From contig OY821521.1 in NCBI GenBank assembly GCA_963682025.1, positions 198,659,526 to 198,723,525 of the forward strand: a stretch of 64,000 bases of DNA, read 5' to 3'. The position numbers and the translations under genes are program-made. The notes below the pieces were generated by a model, which had not been told where the DNA came from, made no database searches, and worked only from the letters and a program-made list of their open reading frames with translations. Position 1 is the first letter of the stretch, and each line of letters begins with the position of its first letter. This DNA comes from Cordilura impudica (taxonomy: Eukaryota; Arthropoda; Insecta; Diptera; Scathophagidae). Below, piece after piece: positions 35,226 through 48,317 of this stretch.

Positions 35226-36599
35226 CAAATTGTATATTTTTTCAAATATTTTATTTACATTTATTATAAATTATGCAATAGGTCCAGATAGAATTGTATT
35301 ATTTTTATAAAGTTATTTAAAAAATGTGCTCTATAATTATGCAAATTCTCAAAATGCATTTAATATCGAGTAATTTATAATAAAAAAAATTATTTTTTGT
35401 TTTATTCCTAAAACTCTATATAATACATAACCAGAGTTGAAATATAATTGTGTGTCACTTTGTTCAAAAATTTATTTTAAGACGTTTGGAATATAAATAT
35501 TTTTAATTTTACAAAAAAAAAATGCGTTTTTTCATTTTCAGCTTGAAAATTACATTAAATTTAGATATGATCTACCTTTGGATAGAAACTACAAAAAACA
35601 CATAAAAAATACTTTTTAAATTCCGTATTGCTCAGAAAAGCTCTAAAATACAAACACAATTAATTTTAATAGAAATAAAGTGATTTAAACAAAATCTTTG
35701 GGGAATTTTTGGAATTTGGGGATACAACTCCAGAAAAAACCGCCGAAACAGCTTCTAGGGCGAAAGAAAAATACAGCCTATATGCAATAAAAATAAAAAT
35801 AAAACAAAGCTAAATCTAACGCGAAACACACTGAATTGGCAACACTAATAAGCATCACATCGCATTTGTACAACTTCTCAAATTGCAAGTTACTCGTATT
35901 TTCCTATTTGTTTTAAACATTTGTTGTGTTATAACAAACATATTTGAAGACCATGTTTGGTGTGAACATAAATGATTCGAACTTCAACGTAAAATACATC
36001 TTGTTTAACATTATTATGTACATATGTATGATTATTGGAAAAACAAATGAAGCGACAAGTTGCATGATGAGATAAATCGTTTTCAAACAACTGAGAGTGA
36101 AATATGGAAAATTATTGAAACCAACTTAGAGAAGGTCCTTAAAAATGTGCACAAGCATTCCAGTAAGGGTTTTCATACTTTTATTTTTATTTTTTTTAAA
36201 TGAAAAAAAAAGAAAAACAAATCTTCAAAATAGTCAAAGTATCGGCAGAAAAGTTATATACAAAATATATTTAGAAATATTAAAAATATTTATATATAAC
36301 TTGTAATCTAAAAAACAAAGCAAAAAATTTATAACAAAAACTTTAAGTCAAGGATCATAAGTCCAGTATAGATAATACTTTACACATACAACTCGTTCAA
36401 GTGTTTTTTTTTTTTCTAAAGAATTCTTGTATGGGTTTCAGATTAACTTCACTTAAGATTTCTTGATAAATTTGGCAGAGTCATATTTAAAAATTCTCAC
36501 AAATTCAAGGTAATTTATTTATTATATCAAAATTTTTCTCATTTTCATCAAAATTTCAATATTGCAATATTAACTATATTAGAAAAAGTCAAGCTGAAA
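35226..36599. other. AT-rich unique DNA
   Basis: No coding motif or element recognised in 1.4 kb. Confidence 0.5.
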
Positions 36600-37080
36600 A
36601 CAAAAAGATAAGCAAACATACTTTTTTGAGAGAAAAAAAAAAAATACTTTTCCAAGGAAATGTACTTTCTACAAAAAAAGCACCTTAAAAAATATAATTT
36701 TTATTAAAAAAAAAGTAAGTTGTTAAGAAACGGTACTATTTGAAGAAAATGTGCTGTTTAAAAAGATCAATTTTATTTAAGAAAAGATAATTTTTGAAGA
36801 AAAGGTAGATGTTGAAGAGAATTCACTTTTTAAGTACAGGTACTTTTTTAGAAAGATACTTTTTAGAAAAAATTTACTTTTTAAGAAACTGTACTTTTTA
36901 AAGAAAATGTACTTCTTTTTAGAAAAAATCCTTTTTTCCGGTAAAAGGTACTTTTCCAAGAAAATATACTTTTACAAAAAATTCACTTTAAAAAAAATCA
37001 TTTTTATTTTATGAAGGTACTTTTTGAATAAAATGTACTTTTTAAGAAAAACCAAACCAAAAAAGCTCTCTCAACTTTTT
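36600..37080. repeat. Degenerate GTACTTTTTAAGAAA minisatellite
   Basis: Loose tandem units of 16-22 bp around GTACTTTTTAAGAAAA(T). It is the reverse complement of the unit at 59536-60387 and 62541-62796. The 60-codon frame at 36777-36959 (repeated FLKS/YLK words) comes from it. Confidence 0.75.
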
Positions 37081-40000
37081 TATTAAAATAATGCCATATT
37101 TGGAAAACACAGAGATTAATTTATAATAATAAATATTCAAATTAGGGATGCCAAACGCAAAAAACCATATGTCCCAAACATTTTAAATAGAATAATTTGT
37201 TCTCTTTATTTTCTGAAAAACTTCAAATTTTCATCCAAAAAAAATTGTGAAAATTTATATATAAAAAATAACATTCTCATCAAATTGCGTTTATTTATGT
37301 AACAGTTTTTATGTTCGCAATTCTAAAATATCATTTGACGTTTTCTAAAATTCATTGAATTTAAATTAATGTTTTCTGTAGTGTGATTCTGTAAATTTCA
37401 ACGATCCGACAATCGCAAAATATATCGACAGCTATTGTTGTTTGCACTAAGGATTAAGTGATTCACTAAGTACATACATCTTAACGACAGTCGACAAATC
37501 TATTTTTCTATTTATTTAAATTGTAAACGAGTGGCATCTCTGTCAAAATAAGCGAAAAACACAAAGAAGAATAGAAAAAAACAAATTACTTCGTGTTTGA
37601 CAGGATGATTTTATGTTTATATTTAATATCTTTATTTTTTTACTAATATTTCTGTTTATTTATTTGAAAATGAAATAATGAATTGAATATGCTATTTAAT
37701 TTTTTTATTTATATAAAAAAGTTTTTTAATAGAAGCAAAATATTTTCACTATTTTATGATTTTGTATGACGACATTTCAACCTAAAAATTTAAGTTTTTA
37801 TCGATTGAATAAACAACACAAAAATGTTTGTCGTTTAGATAACAACAACAGCTGACTTTAAAAATAGCGAATATCGTTTAAAAATTTTACTGATAATTTT
37901 GCTATTTTCTTTTTTTTAACGATTCCACTATCGTTAAAAGAAGTTACTGAATCGCGGTACTGAAAACTATTAATTTCTCCTGAATGTCAATACTTTTTTT
38001 TAAATGTAAAAATTTTTTAAATGTAAACATAGGTATTTGGTGGTTTTTTTAGGAATTTCAATTTGCGTTTAACGAATAAAATTTATATATTAAAGATGCA
38101 ATTGATGCCTTCTAAACTTAAAATTATAATTTCCGACGTTTTGATATGATTTTCTGAAATTCAATTAATTGTAATTTATAATTGGAAATTTTTAATTCCA
38201 GTTTTTAGAATTGATATTTTCTTAAATTTGAATGGAAAATTTAAAAAGTGCAATTTTGTATTTATGTGAATAATAATGCTTTAGTAATTATAAACAATTT
38301 TTAAAAATTAGTTGTAATCGCAATCAGATATTTTGTAGGTAAAGCAGAATAATAATTCTATATAACTATGTAGAACTGTTTTGAAGTTTATTGATGAACT
38401 CGGTAACTCTACTCGGTAACCATCTACTGTGGCATAGTCACGCTGAGCAAAATGAAGTGACATTCTGTTAATGGAAAAGAAATGTATTTTCCCCACAACA
38501 AAATATTGCAGAATTTTATGTAAATAAAACAATATAGCGACTTATTTCTAACATGCAGTTGTTATGGATATACATATATAGAATATATATATAGAATATA
38601 TGTATATTATTTGTATTATTTAATATCTTCATGTATGTATATGTAAATATTACACACAAAAAATACAACATCAAACGTTATTTTTGTGTTTTTCTCTTTA
38701 AATAAATTAATACATGAACATTTTTTTTTTGCTAAATTTACATTGTTTTCTTTTTATTAACAACTAAGTATTTTAGCATTATTTGCTTTAGATGTTGGTG
38801 CATTTTTACTCCCTTTATATTAACTCGTAGTTTCTGCTTGGTGAAAAAATTTTGGATCGATTTTAACCCCTTTCCCGTGACCCAATCGATCTGAAACTTT
38901 GCAGGCAGGCTCGCGGTAATAACAGAAATGATCTAACAAATTTTTTTAGTGATGCCAAAACAATGGAAACTTTTAAAATTTTCTACCAGAGTTAATAAAA
39001 AAATGTACAAAGGGTTAGTTTTTATTATATTATTACCACAACGACCACAAAAACAATAAGTCCAGCTATGACAACAACACATCATTTAGAGTAACAACAA
39101 GAACAATATAGAAACATCATATTTTTCTTTTTTTTTTACTTTTTCAGATATTTCCCTGGACCTGTTCCACCGATTTTAATGATTTTTGAAACAGAAATCT
39201 TCCCATGAATTTGATGAATCATTTTCACTAAAAATGATCACCGCTGCAGTATTGAGGGCGTGATCGTGACAAGAACAACATAGAAAATTATATTTTTTCA
39301 AATCAAAATCAAATGCTCAGTATGTGCCTTACTTAGGTTTAAGACATTTTGTAAATCAGAACTTTTGGAAAAAAATTCTAAAAAAAATCAATTTGTACTT
39401 AACTAAATGAATAATAGAGATTGTACCTGGTTGGATAATTTCAAATATTAAATCCCTGTCTGGGATTGTATTTCTGCAGAAAATATTTAAAATAAAAAAG
39501 ATATATGAAAAGATTTAAAAAGCATAAATTTAAAAGCATAGTTCAAACTTTTAGTCTCATAACTTTTTGTTAAACGTACATTATTCAAATTGATTTGTAG
39601 TGTTTTGTTGTTCAAATCAAATACATGCATGCACCATATTCGCATGATTTCTCATTGTCATTAACAGACACGGGCTGCTAAAATAATAACAAAAACAACA
39701 ACAACAACAAACTAAATAAGAAAGAAAAAAAGACCCCATCACGTGTAGAAGCAATTTGCAATTTCTCTTTGGCCTATTCTACCTGCTGTCAGTCGATGAG
39801 CTTCTGAAATATGCCATACATAACATACATGTACACCTGCCTAGCCACACAAATACTGTAACAATTGAAGTGTACTTATGCTAGTGGGTATGAATGTGTG
39901 TGTGTTTGGTTTTATGTTATACTCTTGACATTTCCTGCTACTGTTAAAAATGGCCAGAGTCTGTAGATTGTGTGTGTGTGTGTGAATGTGTGTTTGAAAA

Positions 40001-41237
40001 ATGGCCTAGAGCTTGATATCGATATGCTCGATATGAGTTCTGGTTAATTTGGAACTGTTAAATTATATTTATTAACACTACTACAAACATTATATCTTTA
40101 CTACTGACCAACAAACAGGCTACCAAAATACAAAAAACAACAAAATATATGAGTATATAAAGCTTTACTACATATTTAGTGTTCTCATTAAATGGGACCG
40201 TTAGTCATTAGCAATATGCTTTTGTTTTGGTTAAAGCTCTGCCTCTGGCTGTGGCTGTGGCTTTTGCTTAGTCTGTTTGTTATTATTAATATTATTTTGT
40301 TTTTGTAGTTTACAGTCATGAGTGCTGAATATGGAGGGACACACACACAATACATATGCACACATATGTATGTTTTTATCTATGCGTGTGCACATGTGTG
40401 TGAGAGACAGGCGAGTAAGAAAATTACTCTTCACCAGTCATCAGTAGTCGGACGCTAAGAACACAACACAAAAGTCCTAAACAGACACGACTTGAATCCT
40501 CTGCAGCCCAAGTTAAACGTATTCGCATGTTGTGTTGTTGTCGTGTGGACGACGTTGCAGACTGTAGATTAAGGTGTATGGTTTTGTTGCTGTTACCAAT
40601 AATGTTGTTGTTGTTGCTATTTGTGTATTTACATTATGCTGTGTGTCTGCAACACTTGGCTCTTTTTTGGCTGGTTGTTTGGTTGGAGTGCAGATGACGA
40701 CGACGACGACGACTACAACTGGAGAGCTGGTTGCTGCTGTGCTGTGTTCAGAGTTTTCTATACATTTTAAGTTTTCTTCTTGGCTGCATGGCCAAGATAT
40801 TGTGTGTTGCTTTTTACAGTGCCTCAGTTACGTGTCGCATTTGGTTGGGTTCACAACAACTCAACTTGAGTCGAAAACAAAACGAAATTAAACCGACGTG
40901 TGTCAAAGAATATATATGTATATTAAAAGAAAAAAAAAGAAAAACGTACAAAATTTAGAACCGTAAACGAATCATCTGTTAACGAAAAGTGACAAAAACA
41001 ACAACAACAAAATCTCATTATATAACGCATAAATCTTATTACATAATAATCATTGTCATTCCTACATCCATTTGGTTTGTTTTGTTCTTCGGTTTTTTTT
41101 GCTTTTGGATTTCTTGTTTGGATTTTTTTATAGAATCAAATGGATGATTGATATGTAGGAATTAAAAATCACGTAACTTTATGTAAAGTGCTTCATCATA
41201 TGACACAGAATCGGCTAAAATGGTTTTTGCAAAATGT

Positions 41238-41268
41238 ATACACACACACACACATACACACACACACT
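41238..41268. repeat. CA microsatellite
   Basis: (CA)n interrupted once by TA. Confidence 0.9.
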
Positions 41269-42367
41269 CGTACACTCATAATAATAAAAAAGAATTAGTG
41301 AAATTATAAGTAGGACACACGAAAAATTATATGGAATACACACAAATAGTGCACTCTATAAGGAAAATCGTTTGTTTCATTTCATATTTACCACAATAAC
41401 TATATTAATAAATATACGAACGAGAATATGTACATAAATATCAAAGGAAGTGAAAAAATTTTATGAGTCGTTTTTCCCAAAAAAAAAAAAAAATATTAAT
41501 AGGAAAAAAACATGGGTAATCTCGCATAATCAACTTCCTCGTGTGAATTTAACAACCCCATTAGGTCTATCGTGTTTTTTTCTTCATATTGTTGTTTTAT
41601 TTTTTAAAAGCAAAAAAGCTCTCTTACATCATGCTTTTACTCTTTTCATATTGTATCACAGTTAGCTGAGAGCCAGTGTTCTCTTCAAATGCTCACTCAC
41701 CTGTCAACCTGGTTTGAAGTCACAGAGGCTGACATATAAAACCAAGCACATGGACAGGCCGATAAAACTGAGTTGCCAGATAGAATAAACATTATCAATA
41801 ATTGAGATTTGAACTATATTCGATTTTCAATAAAATAAAACATAAATTTGTTATTATTCATTGTTACCCAACGACAAAAAAAGAGAATCACTTTTTTGCT
41901 AAATTTTTTGGTAGTTTTGTTGAAAAAAAATCCAATAATGTCAATATTAAGTGACTGCCAACGAAAAAAAACGGACACATTCTAAAAGAATAATTTTTTT
42001 TAATGCTTCCAAAGTAGCAGTATAGAAGATTTCTTTACGTTTGGAAGTTATTTTGAAACAATTTTCAATAATATCAATCAATATAAAGCGATTTCCAACC
42101 AAAAAAAAGTGAAGTCATTGTAAAAGAATCATTTAATTATTACTTCCAAGGTAGGAGTATGTAAAAGTGTTCTGTGTCTTTAAAAGTGGTACCAAACAAT
42201 TTTCAAAAATGTCAATTAAATTTTTTTAAATACAATATCAGATTAAGATTTCTCAATATTCATTAACAAATTGTAATTATTTATTTCTCAATATTTTCAA
42301 GTGTTCTAGACATAACTTTCAGCTAAAGTCACGCTGTCTTAATTTTCTTAAATTCACATCATCACAA

Positions 42368-42390
42368 AATATATATATATATATATATAT
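42368..42390. repeat. TA microsatellite
   Basis: About eleven TA units followed by a T run. Confidence 0.9.
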
Positions 42391-42874
42391 TTTTTTTGGC
42401 CAGCCATTATTACCGAGTTACAGGTCTTAAAAGTAATGATATTAATTTTGGTATATCACACTCAGCTTCCTAATTGTGAACATATGGATGTTCTTTTCAC
42501 TTCCTGGGTAGTTATATAATTTTATCGTAACTTTAGGTATAACAATTCATATGATGTAAGCAAAAATATTAACTTCGTCTATGTCGAATATTTGATACAT
42601 CCATATAACAAATCACACCTCTGGTGCAATGTCGACGTAATTGTAATTTTCCTAAAGGTGGAATCACGTTCAAAGTTTTCTTCCTTATTCCTAAATTGAT
42701 CTAAAGAGTCCTAAGTCAACTCTGTAGGCTTATTTTAGGGCGTAACTGTATTTTGAGTGAGCAAGAAAACTTTGAATGTGATTCCTCAACATTTAGGAAA
42801 ATTTCAATTTCGTCGTTATTGCACCGGAGGTGCGAAATGTATACAAAATATTTGAAGAAAACAATTTAATAGCA

Positions 42875-43195
42875 TAATACAAAAACACTGAATTTTTGGC
42901 ACTGTTTTAGAGGCTTTTCCTCTTTTTAGGCTATATTTTGGCACAGCGTCGCCCGATTTACACCATTTTCAATAGAAACCTGCTCGAAATAATGCCTAAA
43001 AATATGTCCTAATCTTATCTACGTACATGGTTTATTTTATGAATGAGCGTGATTTAAACAGGCAGACAGACAGACGGTTGGGCAGACAGACGGACATCGC
43101 TATATTGAACCGAGTTGTTATAAGGATCAATAATATTTAAAATTTATAAGGTCGAAAATTCATATTTCGATGCGTTACAAACGGGTTGATAAAGT
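42875..43195 (+). mobile_element. Family A element, 3' body fragment
   Basis: Contains AGAAACCTGCTCGAAATAATG, GAGCGTGATTTAAAC, a GTCY tract in complement (CAGACAGACAGACGG) and ATCGCTATATTGAACCGAG, then CGATGCGTTACAAACGGG. It matches 12262-12706 and 62190-62510. The terminal palindrome is missing. Confidence 0.65.
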
Positions 43196-43678
43196 GATGT
43201 ACATCTTCGACACAATGGTGTGGGAAATAAGTGAAAGTGTGATAAGAATAAGTGCGATTTTCGTAAGAGCAGCATGCTCTGAAAAATTGAAAACTGAAAG
43301 TTGTGCTGCATTTTGTTCTACTTTATTTTTCTATCCGTTAAGCTTCATCTGAGGGATGACACAATCAAGACAGCATTGAGGCTTAAATTCATTCTAAGAG
43401 ATTCTGCAGGAATCTATTTCCGAGACATTTGAAAGTGTTACAAAAGTCTAAAAAGTCTTAAGGCAATATTGTGCCGGGTTTTTTGTCAACTTTATTTGAT
43501 TATTCGTTAAGCTTCTTCTGAGCAATGATACAATCAATACATCAAAATCATCTAAATCATTTTGAGACTGCTCCAAAAGTCTAACAAATAAATTTGTTTC
43601 GAGATATTGATAAAGAATTTTCAATTGTCTATATTACAATGAAGCCCCTATATCGATATATTTAATAACTCTTTATAA
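43196..43678. other. Spacer
   Basis: Unique sequence with two related AAGCTTC(A/T)TCTGA words (43338, 43510). A 60-codon frame at 43170-43352 has no motif. Confidence 0.4.
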
Positions 43679-44053
43679 TCTATAGTATTAATAGGCAAGG
43701 CGGTTTCTTGTGACATCTTCTACACTCTCAGTTACCAACCGATTTTGACAAAAAATATACCATTTCAAAGCTATTCCTTTACAGATGTGCATCATGTTTT
43801 TTGGTTCATTTAAAGTTGCTACTGATACATACATAAAACACATATTTAAGGTATACAATGCTGTGTGTGTGTGAATTGGCTAAAATTGATTAGCATACCT
43901 TTAGGCTCTCATATGCATATCTTCTGTGTAAATTCACAATTTAATGAATTATTGAATGAAAAAATAAAATTTTCTAGGATTTTCTACTTTTGCAGCATAA
44001 TTTAAGACATAAAGGACAATTGCAATCGAATTTCGAGTAGTGGGCTTTGCTAG
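43679..44053 (+). mobile_element. Non-autonomous Helitron-like element, complete
   Basis: Starts TCTATAGTATTAATAGGC after an A and ends with a decayed palindrome (TCGAATTTCGAGTAG) and TGGGCTTTGCTAG. It shares GGTTTCTTGTGACATC and AAAATTGATTAGCATACC with other copies. The base after CTAG is G and not T. Confidence 0.72.
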
Positions 44054-44694
44054 GATCTCTTAATTATTGTGGTATGGTTAAAATGCTGGTAAACTTTTTC
44101 ATTAGATTGTTATGAAGACGTTAATTTTCGAGCTACTTAATATTACCAGGGGGCATCCTTAGCCTATTTCCAGGCACTACTACCAGGAATTTTTTTTTAT
44201 AAAACTTGCAGAGCTTGCTTCTTGTAGATAAATTAAGAAATTTTAAATTTTAAAGTCTCCCCTTTTTCATGTTTCCATTTTGCGAAAATGGCATGTTCGA
44301 AAAATCAAACAATGACTAAATTCAGTCTTAAGCTGGAAGAAAATCTATAAATAGTATTACTGAAAAATATATTAATCAAGAATTGTTCCTCTTTATTGCA
44401 TTTTTGCGGCAGATATATAGACTTTAATCGACTTAAATGAATACAGGAGCATAAAGTCACTATTTTGCCTTCTGTTCTGACGATTTGAAAATTTGGCTCT
44501 TAAAATATCTAATTTTCATATTTCTTAAACTTTCACTTTCATTTGTGGTAGTTTCTTAAAAAACTTTCACAATGTAATTTTGTTTACGATGCCCAGAAAT
44601 CTAAATTAGATTACCAGATGAAGAAGTGTCTTCCAGTGAAAATGGATTTATAATCGTTCGTAGTTTTCAACTCATAAAATTTAAAGATATTTTT
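44054..44694. other. Spacer
   Basis: AT-rich unique sequence, no gene recognised. Confidence 0.45.
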
Positions 44695-45620
44695 CAAACA
44701 AATGGAACAAGGTAAAGGATATGGGTTAAATTTCATTGAATTGACCGTCTTAAATGGATTTGAAGAACTCGAATTTTGTCTCTAAGTGTTATACCACTTT
44801 GAAAATAAATTGAGGTTAAAGTAATTGAAAAAAATCAATTCTACGAACATAAACTGAATGACTTCAAATGAATTCTTAATGGCAAATATGAATTTGACCT
44901 GTAAATAGTGCTATCACGTCACCTCTGTTGTAAACTTTGACCTCATTTTGTAGAAAAACATGACGCAATGGAAACATTTTCCAGACGCAATTTAGGCACA
45001 CAACTTCAGAACTTATAAACTTATAAACTTGAATCTCAACTTTTAAAAAATCATAACAGGGAATATTTAGCATGATTAAGGTTTGAAAAACCGTACGAAC
45101 GAATGGCAGACGAACGAATACGAAAACAATTTCGTTTGTACCAACACGTCCAACATTTTACGTTATACTTTTTGTGCTCATCAATACAAAATATTGCCAT
45201 AACGATTTCTTATACTGTTTTTATTTATTTTTTTTCTAAGAGAAGCTCTGCAATTTCCTATTGAAATGGTAACCCTATCTAATAATGAAATCAGCTGATG
45301 TTTGTTTACAAATAAAGTAATTTTAAATATAAAACGAAAAATGTGTGGGTTCTGGAAACAAATGGAACAAGGTAAAGGATATGGGTTAAATTTCATTGAA
45401 TTGACCGTCTTAAATGGATTTGAAGAACTCGAATTTTGTGTCTAAGTGTTATACCACTTTGAAAATAAATTGAGGTTAAAGTAATTGAAAAAAATCGATT
45501 CTACGAACATAAACTGAATGACTTCAAATGAATTCTTAATGGCAAATATGAATTTGTTTGTTTACAAATAAAGTAATTTTAAATATAAAACGAAAAATGT
45601 GTGGGTTCTGGAAACAAATT
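44695..45620 (+). repeat. 660-bp tandem duplication, second copy internally deleted
   Basis: Unit 1 is 44695-45354; unit 2 starts at 45355 with the same AAACAAATGGAACAAGG. Unit 2 matches unit 1 almost perfectly to 45555, then jumps to the sequence of 45299-45360 (GTTTGTTTACAAATAAAG), losing about 400 bp. Near the unit boundary, ATG at 45341 opens a 34-codon frame with a donor-like CAAG|GTAAAG at 45369-45377. Whether it is an exon cannot be judged here. Confidence 0.85.
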
Positions 45621-46581
45621 TTTAAAAGTGAAAAAGAAGTGATTAAGAAGCATTAATATTTAATTATATATAATTTTAATACAATAAATTACTCTCTTTA
45701 TAAAAAAAAATGTGTAATCTAAAACAATTTTATTAATTTTTAAAGCAAACGTATGCTTATTTGTGAACGTCCTTCAAGTTGTGATGATTGTTTTTGCTAT
45801 ATAGAATCCAAAAAATATAAAAACAAATTAGTAGCCTGTTTCCATAACATGTTTCGACTCAGAGAAACGATAATTTGTGTGTATTTTGTTTTTGTACTTC
45901 AAACAAATTTTCGTTTTATGGAAACGCCTACAAAGTTTTAGCGTTTTCATTCAAAAATAAATTTAGTTCGTTGTATAGCATCCCAAAAGAATTTTCAGTT
46001 ATTGCTTTGAGAAACGACTTGAGAGTAGTTCAACTTTTGCAAACAGGCTGTTAGTCTATTGCTATTTTAAAGTCGCCTTTTATTTGCAAACCCCATTATG
46101 ACAAAACCCTAAACCGTACATATATCATTATGTTTACAAGCTAGCAGGTCATTTAAAAACTAAGACCACAATGTATCAATTTAAAATTAAATAAGATTAA
46201 ATTATTTCCACAACTACCTGAAAATTTAATGATTTCGGCCCGGAATAAACTGGGCTACAAGCCTAAAGGGTCCTACAATTTTGTACGGAGATTATCAATA
46301 TCGAAGTTATATACACAACTATCAGAAAGTTTAAAGATTTTGGTCGGGCCAAGCCAGCATTGTCTGGAAATCTTAAAAATAATATTTTAATTAAAAAATC
46401 TCAATTTTCTATAACTTTCCTTACGTTAGGTTATGTTAGATGTGTTGCCCGCCCGAAGCCCATTGTGATACCCTTTAGATAGTGTCGGAAGGTAAAGATA
46501 GGAATAGAGATTATAAAAGTACAAATATATTACGTAAAGAGTATGGAAAACAAGGAAAGTGAAAAAGAGCTCTTTCGTCCG
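45621..46581. other. Spacer
   Basis: Unique AT-rich sequence. A 62-codon frame (45753-45941) lacks recognisable motifs. Confidence 0.45.
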
Positions 46582-47306
46582 CTATGCGTTCCTCTTGAAA
46601 CAACCAGATTCCCTCAAGAAATCCGCAAGGTCGCCGAGTGAAACATCTACTATTAGTAGGCTGATTGTCCCTTTACCAAGACCAAGGGGTGCTTTCATTC
46701 TCCTTGGATAATACAAGGGCCATAGGATCTGGGATATTCTGCAAGAAGTTAGTTGTGTCCACCTTGTCCTTAAGTCAAGATCAGGGGCCAAAGCACCGCA
46801 TTCGATATCGAGTAAAATCAATCGATATTCCATATTTTGGTTTATTATTTGAAGAAGACGGACAAACGCTAGACCACGATTCGCTTTTCTTCTTAATCAG
46901 AGGACATAATCCTTCAACTGTGAAAAAGAAAAATTATTCTCAGCATTTTATTTTGGGAAATAAAAAAAATGATTTCGATCGAAAAATTTCGATAACGAAT
47001 GCGTGATTTTGCTCCAACTGTCCCGTTCGCGGACACTCGTCAGGCAACTTGTTTCCTTTAATCCCATTATTTCCTGGAACCCATAACAGCCTCACGGTAT
47101 GTTGCCGGATTTGGTCGAGGGACCTGATACATTCCCTCAAACATTTCGATCTAACGGTCCTCGATTTCAGAGCTTTGAGATTAGCAAGACTGTCCACGAA
47201 CATATCAATGATCATTGGATCCATATTCCGCTCCAGAATTGTTTTCGTTGGTATGATAATTGCCTGAATCTCGGCCTTAAAAACGATAACTTTCCTTTCT
47301 TCAATG
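46582..47306 (-). pseudogene. Non-LTR retrotransposon relic: RNase H and C-terminus
   Basis: Minus strand. The RNase H-like domain reads VFKAEIQAIIIPTKTILERN, FVDSLANLKALKSRTVRSKC, IRQHTVRLLWVPGNNGIKGN and LPDECPRTG (the usual WVPGHxGIxGNExADECARTG with the key His and Glu changed). After a stretch of altered sequence the C-terminal RWTQLTSCRISQILWPLYYP and LGKGTISLLIVDV follow to a stop near 46585. It is an R1/LOA/jockey-type relic. It is cut at 47316 by a Foldback-like element; no convincing continuation lies beyond 48317. Confidence 0.75.
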
Positions 47307-47315
47307 TTAATTATT

Positions 47316-48308
47316 GATTTGCGGAAAATTTCCCGAAAACAATTTCCCGAAAAAAATTTCCCGAAAACAATTTCCCGAAATGACAATTTCCCGAAATTAC
47401 AATTTCCCGAAATGACAATTTCCCGAAATTACAATTTCCCGAACACAATTTCCCGAAATTACAATATCCCAAAATTACAATTTCCCGAAACTACAATTTC
47501 CCGAAATTACTATTTCTTCAAAGAGCTTGTTGATGGCATTTGCGAAACAATATCATCAGAAATTCCGGCCGAAGCGCGAGCAATCAGTTCATGACCACTT
47601 GATGTAGTGCTCCGGGCAAGATCTTTTAGCTCATTAACGATTTTTTCTTTAGCAACGAAAGCCGCTTCGGCACTGTGATTGTTATTACCCTACCGGTACA
47701 ATGTTTTCCTCGATGAAGGATACAACGCCAATAAACGCTATCAACGGACTGACCGCCGTCATGATACAAGAAACCATTCAAAAGCAACCTCGGTTTAACT
47801 TTTTCGCTATCTAGGAATTCGAGTGGCATAGTAACTGAGTATTACAACCCAAATAACTAAAAAACTTCGCTATATGCAAGATGGTAACGATTCCGTAGCA
47901 GCTACTGCATGGGCATGATGTGATGGAGTGAGCGTTATCCGTCGGGAAGTCTGAATACCGAAGTGTTCAAAGTCACAATAAAAAAATAAGCGTATGACAC
48001 TCCAATAAATAGGTCCGGATGACGAGGGAGGGTGGAAGAGGAAGGGCGCGGTGCGGGGGAAGTCGTATACTTGGGAAATTGTGTGCAGCAAGTTTTTTTT
48101 ATGGGGGAAATCAAGAATATATGGGAAGTTGTAAACTAAAAATAGTGAAATTGTTTTCGGGAAATTGTTTTCGGGAAATTGTAATTTCGGGAAATTGTTT
48201 TCGGGGAATTGTTTTTTCGGGGAATTGTTTTTTCGGGCAATTGTTTTCGGGCAATTGTATTTGGGAAATTGTTTTCGGGAAATTGTTTTCGGGAAATTTT
48301 CCGCAGAC
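47316..48308 (-). mobile_element. Foldback-like/MULE-type element, copy 2
   Basis: Bounded by TTAATTATT (47307-47315) and GTAATTATT (48309-48317), a 9-bp duplication with one mismatch. The ends GATTTGCGGAAAATTTCCC and GGGAAATTTTCCGCAGAC agree with copy 1. The arms are 47330-47515 and 48140-48300, made of TTTCCCGAAA-type units. The core (47519-48070) is colinear with copy 1 and better preserved. The second independent insertion with matching ends fixes the element boundaries. Confidence 0.85.
47519..47829 (-). pseudogene. FLYWCH-domain / MULE-type protein fragment, copy 2
   Basis: Minus strand, ATG at 47829. The first frame gives FLDSEKVKPRLLLNGFLYHD, GGQSVDSVYWRCILHRGKHC and TGRVIT, the pattern F-L-Y, W-C, C of a FLYWCH zinc finger. 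The last His and what follows are in another frame: NNHSAEAAFVAKEKIVNEL, DLARSTTSSGHELIARASAG, then MPSTSSLKK and a stop at the arm. A single indel near 47690 separates them. FLYWCH fingers are DNA-binding modules commonly placed ahead of MULE transposase domains. The transposase core itself is absent, so the element is non-autonomous. Confidence 0.75.
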
Positions 48309-48317
48309 GTAATTATT

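Larger units (their letters stand above)
37081..42874. other. Long unique stretch, intron- or intergenic-like
   Basis: The longest stretch in the window without a recognised transposon. Bases 39650-41750 are less AT-rich, with dinucleotide repeats, GTTGTTGTTG/CAACAACAA runs and a (GAC)n run at 40694-40711. The 105-codon frame at 40574-40891 is Thr/Val/Cys-rich from those repeats and I do not accept it as a gene. Possible gene-flanking sequence; no exon can be supported. Confidence 0.45.

Noticed and set aside
40438..40450. Initiator-like TCATCAGTAGTC as a promoter
   Set aside because: No TATA box upstream and no downstream promoter element at the expected spacing; too weak to call.
40574..40891. 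105-codon frame with Val/Thr/Cys-rich sequence
   Set aside because: Driven by GTT and GAC repeats; no domain, no splice or promoter context I can support.
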